Of a stretch of 64,000 nucleotides of DNA, positions 23,791-35,409 are shown in pieces (positions within the stretch are counted from its first letter, which is position 1; each line of letters opens with the position of its first letter). The notes beneath the pieces are model-generated. The model did no database searches. It was given only the letters and a program-made list of their open reading frames with translations, and was not told the origin of the DNA. The DNA lies in NCBI RefSeq assembly GCF_021869535.1, contig NW_026262581.1, forward strand, positions 73,747,955-73,811,954, in the 5' to 3' direction. This DNA comes from Mytilus californianus. Lineage: Eukaryota; Mollusca; Bivalvia; Mytilida; Mytilidae. The position numbers and the translations under genes were made by a program.

Positions 23791-25043
23791 AGTACCGATT
23801 ATCTATTTTATCTATGAAATTTCTTCGGGTATTTCATTTGTTACAACTTATATCTATATTCTTATTTAGCATGCAATATTCTCCCCTTACATTAAACAGT
23901 AACAAAAAAATACTATTTGTTTATCGAAATTATTATTCTAATACCTTTTGACATGACAAGATTCTTTTTAATCTTGTTAGTTCTCTTCCGTATTACGGAA
24001 AGAATAATTAAAAGATTCTAATGGTCATTCAAAGACTGTTTAGTTGACAGAGAGAAATATGGCTAAAATACAATAACGAAAAAAAGATATAAAAGATCGT
24101 GAATGATTCTGGGGAACCCTGTGTCTCGCCTGTGAGTGCATACTTTCTGTGTAAAAATATTATGCTGAATGTGAAAAGACTAAATTCATTAATAAGTATA
24201 GTTCCTGTTTCGCTAGATTCATCAACTGCGTTCTTTCTTAAAAAAGGGAAAATCTGATAGAAATAGCATAAATGAAACATAGGTGACAAAATGTGGTCAA
24301 GCCATATGGATCGATCCGTTGAAATCTATGTAACAGATATCCTAAAAAGTCGACCATATAATAGTAACGATAGAAAAACTTTTGAAATGATAACGTTAAC
24401 TGTCCATGAAAGCCATTGTTAAGTAGCTTTCTCGTATGCAGTAACTCTCTATCAAGGAAATTCTCATCAATTTAATCGCAAGTTATGGAATATCGTATAA
24501 ATCAGGAGATATGCAATCCATATATGTGGTCCTTGTATAGTGCTGATAAATACAAAATAAATTTTTACTGTGGAAAGATAGACTTAGATTAATCTTGTTT
24601 ACTGTATTATATTTGTATCGTACGCTTACTTGTTTACAACACCTGATATAAAAAAAGACTTTGACTTTATTAAAACGCTGTTGAAAATTAATAAATTAAT
24701 ATGTAAAATATTTCAGCTAAACTCAATCTGGTCGTTGTCACGACAGAAGTTCTGATATAAAGTAATTTAGAAATAAAAGAATGTTGAATTTTATCTATTT
24801 AATCTTAACTTATCTTTGAAAAACAGATTTGTTTTAGCTTGTTTTTATATCAAACATTTCATCCCAATTATTCAAGCTTTTTTTAATTATTTGGTTATAA
24901 AACCGTATGAATCGCTTCCCATTTATACCTAAATTACATTCTGCTTCCATTACAATTTCATTAATTGTCTTTTGTTTGTATAAAAGAAAAAATCTATACA
25001 CCGTAATCACAAATTGCTTATTATATCATATATCATATTACAA
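23791..25043. other. LRR intron, duplicated type
   Basis: Matches the introns at 44203-45436, 48473-49676 and 61720-62973, from the conserved GCATG segment through tcgaccatataatagtaacg and cttctgtttgtataaaag-like sequence to the dead B exon. No gene. Confidence 0.7.
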
Positions 25044-25115
25044 AGACTGATCGACCAATAATATTAGTTTTATAGAGGGTAGCACTTTTGTCGGGCTAAC
25101 AAATTTACAGACTTT
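25044..25115 (+). pseudogene. LRR type B pseudo-exon (AA acceptor, TGA)
   Basis: This full-length B unit has acceptor attacaa instead of attacag, a TGA at codon 2 and donor gaaaat. The same lesions recur at 49677 and 62974, and the shared donor lesion at 45437, so a dead exon was copied as a passenger. It lies 429 nt before the intact A exon at 25545. Confidence 0.8.
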
Positions 25116-25544
25116 GAAAATAGATTTATACGTTCCTTAACGAGAGGTAATTTAATATTGCTTAATGTGAACTCTTGAGTTATTAAATTTCCTTATTATT
25201 ATAAACGAGTCTGGGGAGTTTATTGTAAGTATTATCGAAATTATATAACGAATCAAAATATCTTTACAACACCTTGAAATATTTTCTATTCGGGCGCTTT
25301 ATAACTGATCCCTAGTGTATTTAACAAATTGATCTTCCTTTTCTGTTCGTGTGCTTATGGCGCATGCAGTGTTTGGAAATATATGTTAAGCAACAAACAA
25401 AAAATCATAATTTTTTTTAAAGACTGGTACTAGTTTTGGCTTTACTTCAAGTGTTTAGCTTTCTTTTTAATGTGCAGTTCATATAAGATATAATGTTGCA
25501 CCTAGGTAAATTACTTATTACTCAGTTCGCAAATTCATTTCTAG

Positions 25545-25616
25545 ATTTCTCAAGGAAAACAGGATCACTTCTATAGCAAATGGATTTCTGGATGGACTGT
25601 CATCCTTACTCATCTT
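25545..25616 (+). CDS. LRR exon, type A
   Basis: The 72-nt exon has acceptor tttctag and donor gtaagt, phase 2. It encodes FLKENRITSIANG then FLDGLSSLLI. GCATG is at +82 (25698). The acceptor has C in place of G at -4 relative to most copies, which is harmless. Confidence 0.88.
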
Positions 25617-26707
25617 GTAAGTCCCTTATATTTATTTTATTTGTGAGATCATTTCGGACATTTCATTTCTTACAACCTTTATTTATATTCTGATCAAGCA
25701 TGCAATATTTTCTCCTTTATATTAAGCAGCAACAAATCACCAAGAGTTGACAGAGAGAAAAATGATTTAAAGACAATAAAGATATAAAAGATCGTGAATT
25801 ATTCTTCTGAACCCTGTGTCTCGCATGTGATTGCTACTTTCAGTTTAAAAGTGTTATATCAGATGTCAGAAAACTGAATTTAGTTTTCAATGAAATACGA
25901 AAAAACTATATGTGAATGAAGATTTGTTTTCGGCAGTATTAGTTCTACAGGAGCTAAGGTAGGGTAAGGAGTTCCAGTTTCATTGAAGCATGCGCTGCAT
26001 TCTTTCTTCAAAATGAGAAAATCTGGTAAAAATCGCATTCGCTCATATCATAAATGAAAAAGAGGAGGAAATCTGTTCTAGACAAATAAATCTATCTGTT
26101 GTGATCTATGAAACTGATATCTCAAATAAGTCAACCATATCATGATTGCTCCATAAAACTTTTGAAAATATAACATTTACTAACCATGAAGACGCGTGAT
26201 AACGACTTAAGTTATTGAATTAAAAATGACAGTAAAGTCTCATTATTGCAGATTAATTCATAATTTCCACTTTCTGACATTATTCTAGTGTATTATATAA
26301 ACATGATCAATCAGTATGAAATAAACGTTCTGCCCTAAGAAAAGTGAACGGAAATTTCATTTTTAAATATTTGATTAAATTTGGATTACCAAATTGCAAA
26401 CTTGAATTGGTAGTACAACATTTTTTTACAACACGACACCATAATTTTTTTCGGGGATTCCTGGTTTGATATATTTTTAAAAGACTTTATTTATTTGTTT
26501 TAATTTCAGCAGTGGAATTACCTTTTTTTCACAGAAATGTTTTAAGGCCTTTTTTTTACTATTAAAAGATACGGGCATCAACTTTTTTTAAGATATCAAA
26601 TTAAGTATGCATCGGCCTTTCCCTCTTATAAAGTTTGTATGATTTACAAAAAACAAGTCCTACACCTTAATCGTAGATTGCTTATTTTACTATATATCAT
26701 ATTACAG

Positions 26708-26779
26708 AGACTTGTCATACAATGATATTAGTTCTATAGAAGATAGTCATTTTGTCGAAATGACAAATTTACGGTATTT
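26708..26779 (+). CDS. LRR exon, type B
   Basis: The 72-nt exon has acceptor attacag and donor gtaagt, phase 2. It encodes DLSYNDISSIEDSHF then VEMTNLRY. It precedes the A exon at 27097 by 317 nt, one of three intact B-A pairs. Confidence 0.88.
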
Positions 26780-27096
26780 GTAAGTATATCTATAGATTTC
26801 ACAACGAGAGTAAATCTAATATCGCGGGATATCAATTGGATTTAATATATTTCTATAGATATTAAATGAAAAAATTCTGCAGAGTTTATTTTTATTATTT
26901 TTTATTGAAATTAAAAAAAGGAATTAAAGAATTTTTGTCCTAGTTAAATTATTTTGATTTTCCTAGTTTATTTAAGACATTTTAAATTGCCTTTACTTCA
27001 AGCTTTTTCCTCTCTATTCAATATACAGTTCATATAAGATATAATGATGCAACTTGATAAATTACTTATTACTCAGTTCGCAAATTCTTTTTGTAG

Positions 27097-27168
27097 ATTT
27101 CTCCAGAGAAACAGGATCACTTCTGTAGAAAGTGGATCTCTAAATGGATTATCATCCTTACTAAGGTT
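27097..27168 (+). CDS. LRR exon, type A
   Basis: The 72-nt exon has acceptor ttgtag and donor gtaagt, phase 2. It encodes FLQRNRITSVESG then SLNGLSSLLR. It is the second member of a B-A pair with 26708. GCATG is at +82 (27250). Confidence 0.88.
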
Positions 27169-28155
27169 GTAAGTACCGATTATTTATTTTATCTGTAATA
27201 TTTTGTCTGCCATTTCATTTCTTACAACCTATATTTATATTCTTATCAAGCATGCAATATTTTCTCCTTTACATTAAGCAATAACAAATCACCATTTGTT
27301 TTATCGAAATTATTATTCTGATATCTTTTGACGTGACAAGATGTTTTTGATCGTGTTGGTACTCTTTATTATTACGGAAAGAACAATTAAAGGATACTAA
27401 TGGGCCAATTAAAGACTGTTCAGTTGACAGACATAAATATGGCTGAAAAACAAAAACGATAAAAAGTACAAAAACGATAAAAAGATATAAAAATCGTGAA
27501 AGATTCTGAAGAACCCTGTTTCCTCGGCTGTGAGTGCATACTTTTGATGTAAAAGTATTATGCGGAATGTAAAAAGACTAAATCCATTTATAAGTATAGT
27601 TTCTGTTTCACTAGATTCATCCCCTGCGTTCTTCCTCTAAATTAAAAAATTGGGTAAAATTCGCATTCGCTATTTCATAAATGAAACAAAGAGGACGAAA
27701 TGTGGTCATATGGATCGATTCGTTGAAATCTATGTAACAGATATCTCAAAAAGTCGACCATATAAAAGTAACGTTAAAAAAACTTTTGAAAAGATAATTT
27801 TCCATGAAAGCCATTGTTAAGTAGCTTTCTCGTATGCAGTTACTCCCTATCAAGAAAATTCTTATTAATTAAATTGCAAGCTATGGAATATCGTATCAAA
27901 CAGGAGATATGCAATCCATATATAAGTGGTCCTTGTATAATGCTGATAAATACAAATAATGTAAATTTCACTGTGGAACAGAGAATTAGATTAAACTTAT
28001 ATCTAGAGTATATCTACATATGCAGAGTTCATTGTTATTATTATCGAAATAATTTAACGAAGTGTTTAGCTTTCTATTAGATATGCAGTTCATATAAGAT
28101 AACATTTAGCATCTATGAATATAACTTATTACTTAGTTTTCAAATTCATTTGTAG

Positions 28156-28227
28156 ATATCTCGGTTATAACAGGATCACTTCTATAGAAAATGGATTTCT
28201 GGATGGACTGTCATCCTTAGACAGTTT
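28156..28227 (+). CDS. LRR exon, type A
   Basis: The 72-nt exon has acceptor tttgtag and donor gtaagt, phase 2. It encodes YLGYNRITSIENG then FLDGLSSLDS. GCATG is at +82 (28309). Confidence 0.88.
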
Positions 28228-29208
28228 GTAAGTCCCTAATATTTATTTTATATGTGAGATCATTTCGGACATTTCATTTCATACAACTTTTATTTATATT
28301 CTGATCAAGCATGCAATATTTTCCCCTTTACATTATGCATCAACAAATCGCAATTTTTTTTATTGAAATTATTATTCTTATACCTTATGACGGGGTAAGA
28401 TTTGTATAGTCTTGTTAGTGCTCTTCTCTTTTCCATTTAGAACAATTAAAAGATATTATATGCCAATCAAATATTGTTAGTTGACCGACAGAAGTATGAC
28501 TTAAAGACAACAAAGATATAAAAGATCGTTAATGATTCTCCTGAACGCTGTGTCTCGCATGTGATTGCTACTTTCAGTGTAAAAGTGTTATATCACATGT
28601 CAAAAATCCAGTTATCAGCAAAAAACGAAAAACTATATGTGAATGGTGATTTTTTTCGGCAGTTTTAGTTCTACAGAAGCTAAGGTAGGGTAAGGAGTTA
28701 CAGTTTCACTACAAGCATCCGCTGCGTTCTTTCTTTAAAATAAGTAAATCTGGTAATAATCGCATTCGCTCATATCTTAAATAAAAAAAGTGGACGAAAT
28801 CTGTTCTAGACAAATAAATCTATCCGTTGTGATCTATAAAACTAATATCGTAGATCTATTCAATGTTCTCGTAGTTATGTAAAATGTTCTGACAATAACA
28901 TAATATTAGCATAATATTAGACAATGAAAAAAAAATAATTGTAAAATTAAAAATTTTCAATCAAATGAAAAAACAGGTTGTATTTAGATTATTTTTATAC
29001 AAAAAATTTCATACGAAGATTTCAAACTTTTTATAAGGTTATGAAACCGTTGGTCGTGAGCACATTTTTAGTATAAAGCCTTCCACTTCATAAATTTATT
29101 ACATTCTCCTTCCCTTACGATTTCAATAATTGTATTTGCTTTGTATAAAAGAAGCAAGTCAAAGAGTTTAATCGTAGATTGTTTATTTTATTATACATTA
29201 TATTACGG

Positions 29209-29280
29209 AGACTTAGCAATTAATAATATTACTTCTAAAGAGTATAGCACTTTTATCGGACTGACAAATTTACAGACGTT
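29209..29280 (+). pseudogene. LRR type B exon with CGG acceptor
   Basis: The frame is open for 72 nt (DLAINNITSKEYSTF then IGLTNLQT), but the acceptor reads attacgg instead of attacag and the donor is gttatt. The duplicates at 51619 and 51850 share the CGG lesion, so the acceptor was lost before duplication. Confidence 0.72.
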
Positions 29281-29662
29281 GTTATTATATTTATAGATTT
29301 AATTTAATAGCCAATGGAAATTTCGCATTTTCGATATACATTGCAAGATAGGCCATCCAAGTTCGTGTATTTTTCGTATCACTAATTCATTCCACATCTG
29401 TTCATAGTGATTCGAACAAGATGTCTTCATGCAGGAAATTGATAACAGGGCTGAGCCATTAGAAAAGAAACCATATCTTAATGCAATTATCTTCTTGGCA
29501 ATATACTTTTTAAATTATCAGCAGCTATATCAAATCGGGTTTGAAACTTTAATTCACAACATCATACGACACTTCCTGAAGGAAATTGTAAAATCATGTA
29601 TTATTGCACATGTCTTCTCTGAGTATGTCAGTTGGTAATATTTACAACGTACTAGGAATCCT

Positions 29663-29664
<2 letters not shown>

Positions 29665-29705
<41 letters not shown>

Positions 29706-29710
29706 TCTCC
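29665..29710 (+). repeat. (CT)n microsatellite
   Basis: About 46 bp of CT repeats with one CTG interruption. The equivalent tract in the duplicated block is at 52337-52386. Confidence 0.9.
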
Positions 29711-29939
29711 AATATAGCTAAATATAAATGCAAACTGTGTTCACATTTATACTAATCATATTAATAACACATAACTGAGGGGGTGATAAAGCAGATTTGT
29801 ACCCTGAGAAAACATTGTCTTCCAAGGCGAAGCTGAGCTATGAGTAAGTTGTCTCGTATTAATCAATAAAAATCTGCCATTCTAATGTGAAGTATAATGA
29901 ACAGCAAATATCAAACTTGAAGTGTGAAAATCTGTACTG

Positions 29940-30370
29940 TACAGCTATATACTGCCATTTCCGGTCTTTGTATTTGTTTGATGTTTTTCTTAGTATCGAG
30001 CTGTTAGTTCTTATGTTGTGCTGTTACACAACTGTCCCAGGTTAGGGGGGTGGTCGAGCGCTCACAAACATGTTTAACCCTGCCACATTCTTTATGTGTC
30101 TGTACAAAGTCAGGAGCCTGTACTTCAGTGGTTGTCGTTGGTTCGTGTCTGTCATATTTGTTTTTCGTAAATTGTTTTGTTATAATTCAGGTCATTAATT
30201 TTTTCAATTGAATTGTTTCATATCTTTCATGTGGAGCCGACTATACGGTATGGGTTTTTCTCATTGATGAAGGTCGTACGGTTGCCTATATTTGCTTATA
30301 TCCACTTCATTTGAACTTTGGTAGATAGTTGTCTAATTGGCAATCATACCACATCTCCTTTTTTTTTTAT
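29940..30370 (+). repeat. Dispersed repeat cluster
   Basis: Includes ctgccatttccggtctttg, cacaaacatgtttaaccctg, aagtcaggagcctgtacttc and, at the end, ttggcaatcataccacatct. The middle part matches 40200-40275. A fragment of the end part also occurs in reverse at 21160-21195. Confidence 0.6.
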
Positions 30371-30878
30371 ATTGTATCAATATATACATGTAGCAGTAAA
30401 ATAAAACATTTGATAATTTCGTAGGTCTGTAGTTTATTTGTTTTTGATTTATTTGCCCAATGGTCCCTAATAAGGTCTCCGATAGACTTTTTGGAAGCGG
30501 GTGATTTTTTTTTAAAACAAGAATGTTTATCTTATTTTATTGTGTAAATATATCAAATGATACAGAAAATATACTACAATATTTGTATCGACTAAGATCA
30601 AGAGAGCTTCATTGGTCAGAATGGTTATGTGAGATAGATAGAATAATTTCGATTTCGCTAGCGTTAGAACTGATTTCCGCTGTACCTAACTAACCGACCT
30701 ATTGTTTTCTATTCATGTGCTTCTTAAACAAGCAACATTTCCAAGTAAACTTTAAGCAACAACAACAAAAATTATCATTGAGTCTAATTTTCCTTTCTAT
30801 TCAATATACAGTTCATATAAGATATAATGTTGCACCTTGGTAAATTACTTATTACTCAGTTTGCCAATTCTTTTGTAG

Positions 30879-30950
30879 ATTTCTCCTGAAAAACAGGATC
30901 ACATCTGTAGAAAATGGATCTCTGGATGGATTACCATCCTTGCGAATGTT
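30879..30950 (+). CDS. LRR exon, type A
   Basis: The 72-nt exon has acceptor ttttgtag and donor gtaaga, phase 2. It encodes FLLKNRITSVENG then SLDGLPSLRM. The following intron has lost the conserved segment that holds GCATG in most other A copies. Confidence 0.87.
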
Positions 30951-31726
30951 GTAAGAACAAACTAACTATTTTATCTATGATATTTTTTGACCATCTTGTT
31001 TGTACTCTTCTGTATTACGGAAATAACACTTAAAAGATACTCATTGGTCAATCAAAGACTGTTTAGTTGACAGAAAGACATATGGCTTAAATACAAAAAC
31101 AATTAAAAAAAAGTATAAACGATCGTGAATGATTCTAGGGAACCCTGTGTCTCGCATATGAGTGCAAAAATATTATGCTGAATGTGAAAAGACTAAATCC
31201 ATTGATAAGTTTAGTCCCTGTTTCACTAGATTCACCCGCTGTGTTCTTCATTTAAATAGAAAAAATCGAGTAATAATCGCATTCGCTCATTTATCATAAA
31301 TGAGACAAACAGGATGAAAAGTCAAATGGATCGATCCGTTGTAATCTATTTAACATATATCTTAAAAAGTCGACATATCATAGTAACGATCACAAATCTT
31401 TAGAAAAAATAACGTTAACTTTCCATGAAAGCCATTATTAAGTAGCTTCCTCTAATGCATTTAACTACCTACCTTGGAAATTCTCATGTGTTTTATGTTA
31501 TAAACACATATCATAAATGAAAAAAAAAATGTTGCACATATTTATATTTATAGGTTTGATAACGAGTGAGACTAAGATATCGCTAGATACAACTTGAGTT
31601 GTCTAATTTCTAAATAATAATATATACGAGCCATCGGCGAGTTTATCATTTCTATTTAAATTAAATAAAGAGAATTGATAGCAAGCAATATCCAATTCTC
31701 ACGAGTTGTTTAATTTCTATTTCATT

Positions 31727-32045
31727 GATGGTCAACACTCTCATTGTGTTAAATTAAAAATACCGCGAATCATTTTTTTAAGTCTTTTGCACAAACCAGT
31801 ATTACGTCTTAAATCTTGTTCCGGCGTCAAACTTTAACATTAGATATTTTAAAATATTTTGGTAGCTTCAGAATGTAATAAAATTAGATGGTCAACACTC
31901 TCATTGTGTTAAATTAAAAATACCGCGAATCATTTTTTTAGTCTTTTGCACAAACCAGTATTACGTCTTAAATCTTGTTCCGGCGTCAAACTTTAACATC
32001 AGATATTTTAAAATTTGTTGGTAGCTTCAGAATGTTATAAAATTA
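31727..32045 (+). repeat. Recent 160-bp tandem duplication
   Basis: Two head-to-tail copies (31727-31886 and 31887-32045), starting gatggtcaacactctcattg. They differ by only a handful of bases. Confidence 0.9.
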
Positions 32046-32363
32046 GACAAAAAGAAGATTTACGGGTGAAAAGTGGGAGTGTTTTGCACATTATTGAGTA
32101 AATAACATGTGTCCGTTGCCATGGACGAAATGTTCATTGTCTAAACCTTTGAAAGTCATCAATAACCCAACAACAAGCCAATGGAAATGTCGTAATATCG
32201 TCTCATGATGCTAGATAAGCCAATCAAATTAATCAGTTTTCGTATCACTTTTTCGAATCACACGTGCAGTGTGATACGAGAAATATCTCTTCATGCAAGT
32301 TTATAGATATCAGGCCACAACCATAAGAGAATTCTTATTACTCATTCGCAAATTCATTTGTAG

Positions 32364-32435
32364 AAATATCAGTGGAAATAATATCACTTCTGTAGAAAAG
32401 GGATTCCTGGATGGATTATCATCCTTACTTATTTT
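32364..32435 (+). CDS. LRR exon, type A
   Basis: The 72-nt exon has acceptor tttgtag and donor gtaagt, phase 2. It encodes NISGNNITSVEKG then FLDGLSSLLI. GCATG is at +82 (32517). Its downstream intron is interrupted at about 32605 by the TA-rich and Penelope insertion block. Confidence 0.88.
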
Positions 32436-32597
32436 GTAAGTATAGATTGTTTATTTTATCTATAAGATCATTTCGGACATTTCATTTCTTACAACCTACA
32501 TTTATATGTTTATCAAGCATGCAATATTTTTGCAACAATAAATCACCATTTTTTTATCAAGATTATTATTTTAATACCTTATGACGCGGTAAGACTT

Positions 32598-32604
32598 GTA
32601 TGTA

Positions 32605-32662
<58 letters not shown>
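32598..32662 (+). repeat. (TA)n microsatellite
   Basis: About 60 bp of TA repeats at the left edge of the Penelope insertion block. A shorter TA tract lies on the other side at 35225-35252. Confidence 0.9.
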
Positions 32663-32664
<2 letters not shown>

Positions 32665-32835
32665 TGCCTATAAATAGCAGCACATGACATACAAATCTAT
32701 GGGAGTGTGGATTAATCAGTACAGAGATTAATTCAATTACACAAATAAAATTATAGATTGCCTAACAATGTAATTTTAACACACTATTTAGTATGTAAAT
32801 ATAAGAATGTTTAAAATATTTACAAAATGATGAAA

Positions 32836-32875
32836 ATAAACGCAATATTTCGCTAGACTAACTAGCTTTATCAAG
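32836..32875 (-). ncRNA. Hammerhead-like motif in left Penelope arm
   Basis: Minus-strand order: CTTGATAAA, stem II GCTAG / CTAGC with a 5-nt loop, GAAA, TATTGCG. It is the mirror copy of 35111-35150. Penelope-like elements are known to carry hammerhead motifs near their ends. Here the core reads UUGAUAA rather than CUGAUGA, so activity is doubtful. Confidence 0.5.
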
Positions 32876-33561
32876 CGTGCATCTATCCAGGTGAAATCGG
32901 ATGTAGATGATAAGAAACTTTTGCAGCTCAATGTATATGTTGCACTTGAATTTAGCTGCCTTGAAAATAATACATAATTTGGATGAAGTTCAAGATTTTT
33001 ACAAAATTGGTAGTTGAAGTTAGCAACGTCCATTGGCCAATATTACAGGATAAAAAAGGCCGATGCTGTGTACTAAATTATTCTTTATCTTTCCTGTATC
33101 TTTTCTCATCTTTTTCGTTCAGACCATCAGGTTCTAAAGTGTGGAGTTGGTGGATCCAAAAATTTTCTCTTCTCCTTCTCGCCGTGGTGTCCCACTCGGT
33201 GTTGACTTCTATGATTTGGAAGGTAACATTATCAAAAGAATGTTTCGTTGAACGAAGATGTCTTGTGAGAGGACAGTTTTTGTTGGTTTTGTACCATGAA
33301 CGATGGTTATTGAGCCGAATATTAAATTTGTCCATTGTTTCTCCCACATACTGAATGCCACATGTGTCACATGTTAATATATAAATTGAGTTCTCCGTTT
33401 TACAGTTGGAATTTGAGTAGATGGTATAATTTTGTTTAGTAACGGAGCTGATGAAAGAACTGCTTGTATTGGCAGCTTTACAACACAAGCAGTTCCTTCG
33501 ACCACATTGTTTGTAGCAACCGGGAGATGGAGTAGGCTGCTTTGCTAATACAGATGTCACT

Positions 33562-34908
33562 AAGGAAGGAATAGCAGCGTGTGAAGAGGTATGGAACACT
33601 CGTAGTGAAAAAAATCCTCCAACTGAGTGCCTTGTTACACTTCTGAAACTAGTGCTAGAGAACAACAACTTCTCTTTCAATGAAAAACATTATCTCCAGA
33701 TAGACGGTACTAGTATGGGCACAAAAATGGCCCCGTCATATGCCAACATATTTATGGGCCAACTTGAAAAACGCCTCTTGGCTAGTGCTCTATACCAGCC
33801 CTTATCATGGTTCCGATTCATTGACGATATTGATTTCAAATGGACAGATTCACAAGAACATCTTAATGAATTTCTAGGACACTGTAACTCTTTCCACCAT
33901 TCAATAAAATTTACATATGAATCATCTATGGAGAAAATAAACTTCCTCGACACTACGAGTTACATCAAGAACGGAACCATTATAACGGACCTTCATACCA
34001 AACAAACGGACAAACATCAATTCCTTTCTCCTAAAAGTTGCCATCCTAAACACTGCTCCCGTGGCATCCCATTCAGCCAGGCATTGCGAATCAAGAGAAT
34101 ATGCTCTACTGAAAATACGCAAAATGCTAGACTTGGACAACTACGTAAACATCTAGTTGTTCGAGGATACAATAACAACATCATTGATAGCGCTTTCGAA
34201 AGAGCAAACAAAACTAGTCGCCAAGAACTACTAGAGTACAAAGATAAGAATAAAGCAGCTAACAGAACACCCCTTGTACTCACTTACCATCCTGATTTTA
34301 AAAATGTGTCTTCCATTGTTCAGAAGCATTGGAAAATTATAGAAAATGATTCAAATCTTAAAAAAGCATTTTCCTCACCACCAGTCATGGCCTTCAGAAG
34401 ACCTAAAAACATCCGTGACAAATTAGTGACATCTGTATTAGCAAAGCAGCCTACTCCATCTCCCGGTTGCTACAAACAATGTGGTCGAAGGAACTGCTTG
34501 TGTTGTAAAGCTGCCAATACAAGCAGTTCTTTCATCAGCTCCGTTACTAAACAAAATTATACCATCTACTCAAATTCCAACTGTAAAACGGAGAACTCAA
34601 TTTATATATTAACATGTGACACATGTGGCATTCAGTATGTGGGAGAAACAATGGACAAATTTAATATTCGGCTCAATAACCATCGTTCATGGTACAAAAC
34701 CAACAAAAACTGTCCTCTCACAAGACATCTTCGTTCAACGAAACATTCTTTTGATAATGTTACCTTCCAAATCATAGAAGTCAACACCGAGTGGGACACC
34801 ACGGCGAGAAGGAGAAGAGAAAATTTTTGGATCCACCAACTCCACACTTTAGAACCTGATGGTCTGAACGAAAAAGATGAGAAAAGATACAGGAAAGATA
34901 AAGAATAA
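33562..34908 (+). pseudogene. Penelope-like RT and GIY-YIG endonuclease, 5'-truncated
   Basis: The frame is open from 33562 to the stop at 34908, about 448 codons. The first residues are KEGIAACEEVWNTRSEKNPP. RT motifs follow: QIDGTSMGTKMAPSYANIFM, then RFIDDIDFKW with the catalytic aspartates. A cysteine-rich linker CYKQCGRRNCLCC leads to the GIY-YIG endonuclease: YILTCDTCGIQYVGET, the R of NIRLNNHR, and a C-terminal basic tail RRRRENFWIHQL. The fingers and the first catalytic motif (normally just before EGIAAC) are missing, replaced by the inverted 3' copy, so RT activity is not expected. The endonuclease part appears intact. Confidence 0.88.
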
Positions 34909-35110
34909 TTTAGTACACAGCATCGGCCTTTTTTATCCTGTAATATTGGCCAATGGACGTTGCTAACTTCAACTACCAATTTTGTAAAAATCTTGAACTT
35001 CATCCAAATTATGTATTATTTTCAAGGCAGCTAAATTCAAGTGCAACATATACATTGAGCTGCAAAAGTTTCTTATCATCTACATCCGATTTCACCTGGA
35101 TAGATGCACG

Positions 35111-35150
35111 CTTGATAAAGCTAGTTAGTCTAGCGAAATATTGCGTTTAT
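35111..35150 (+). ncRNA. Hammerhead-like motif in right Penelope arm
   Basis: Layout cttgataaa, gctag, ttagt loop, ctagc, gaaa, tattgcgttt. The 5-bp stem II is perfect. The core deviates from the hammerhead consensus at two positions, including G8. It lies about 85 bp from the element's 3' end, where Penelope-type hammerheads usually sit. Confidence 0.5.
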
Positions 35151-35315
35151 TTTCATCATTTTGTAAATATTTTAAACATTCTTATATTTACATACTAAAT
35201 AGTGTGTTAAAATTACATTGTTAGGCAATCTATATATTTATATATATATATAAGTCTGAAAATTACACCCAACAGTGTTAGAATTAGACTTTTATGCAGA
35301 CAATTTTTTTTTCCC

Positions 35316-35409
35316 TCAACGGGATTCGAACTCACACCTTTGATACACTACAGCACCAATCGCTTAGCCTCATGTCCCGCGCTCTAGACCACACGACCAC
35401 ATCCGCTAT
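35316..35409 (-). mobile_element. tRNA-derived SINE head
   Basis: The minus strand shows an A-box-like tggtctagagcg and a B box gagttcgaatcccgttg, separated by about 45 bp with a long variable region. It ends next to a T-rich stretch at about 35306-35312. The spacing fits a tRNA-like RNA polymerase III promoter. No proper cloverleaf for a functional tRNA was built, so a SINE or tRNA pseudogene is preferred. Confidence 0.6.

Larger units (their letters stand above)
28860..30600 (+). repeat. Segmental duplication C1 (partner 51300-52960)
   Basis: Shares the CGG-acceptor B exon, the sequence around gataggccatccaagtt, caacatcatacgaca, and a (CT)n tract. The segment 29940-30370 is an extra insertion of mussel-type dispersed repeats (ggcaatcataccacatctcc end). 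Confidence 0.75.
32752..35234 (+). mobile_element. Penelope-like retroelement with inverted 3' copy
   Basis: The element core and 3' end read on the plus strand (33563-35234). The 3'-most 811 bp also lie in inverted orientation on the left (32752-33562). Positions in the arms sum to 67986 throughout, so there are no indels, and the peptides from both arms are identical. Both outer ends are therefore the same 3' terminus. Such partial inverted or tandem copies are a known habit of Penelope-like elements. It interrupts the intron after LRR exon 32364. Confidence 0.85.

Noticed and set aside
33078-33680. A 200-codon minus-strand frame with GIY-YIG motifs as a separate gene
   Set aside because: It is the inverted copy of the Penelope 3' part, joined to antisense sequence of the RT core; its first ~40 residues are out-of-frame antisense.
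35316-35409. Functional tRNA gene
   Set aside because: A and B boxes are visible, but I could not form a proper acceptor stem and anticodon arm; a tRNA-derived SINE fits better.
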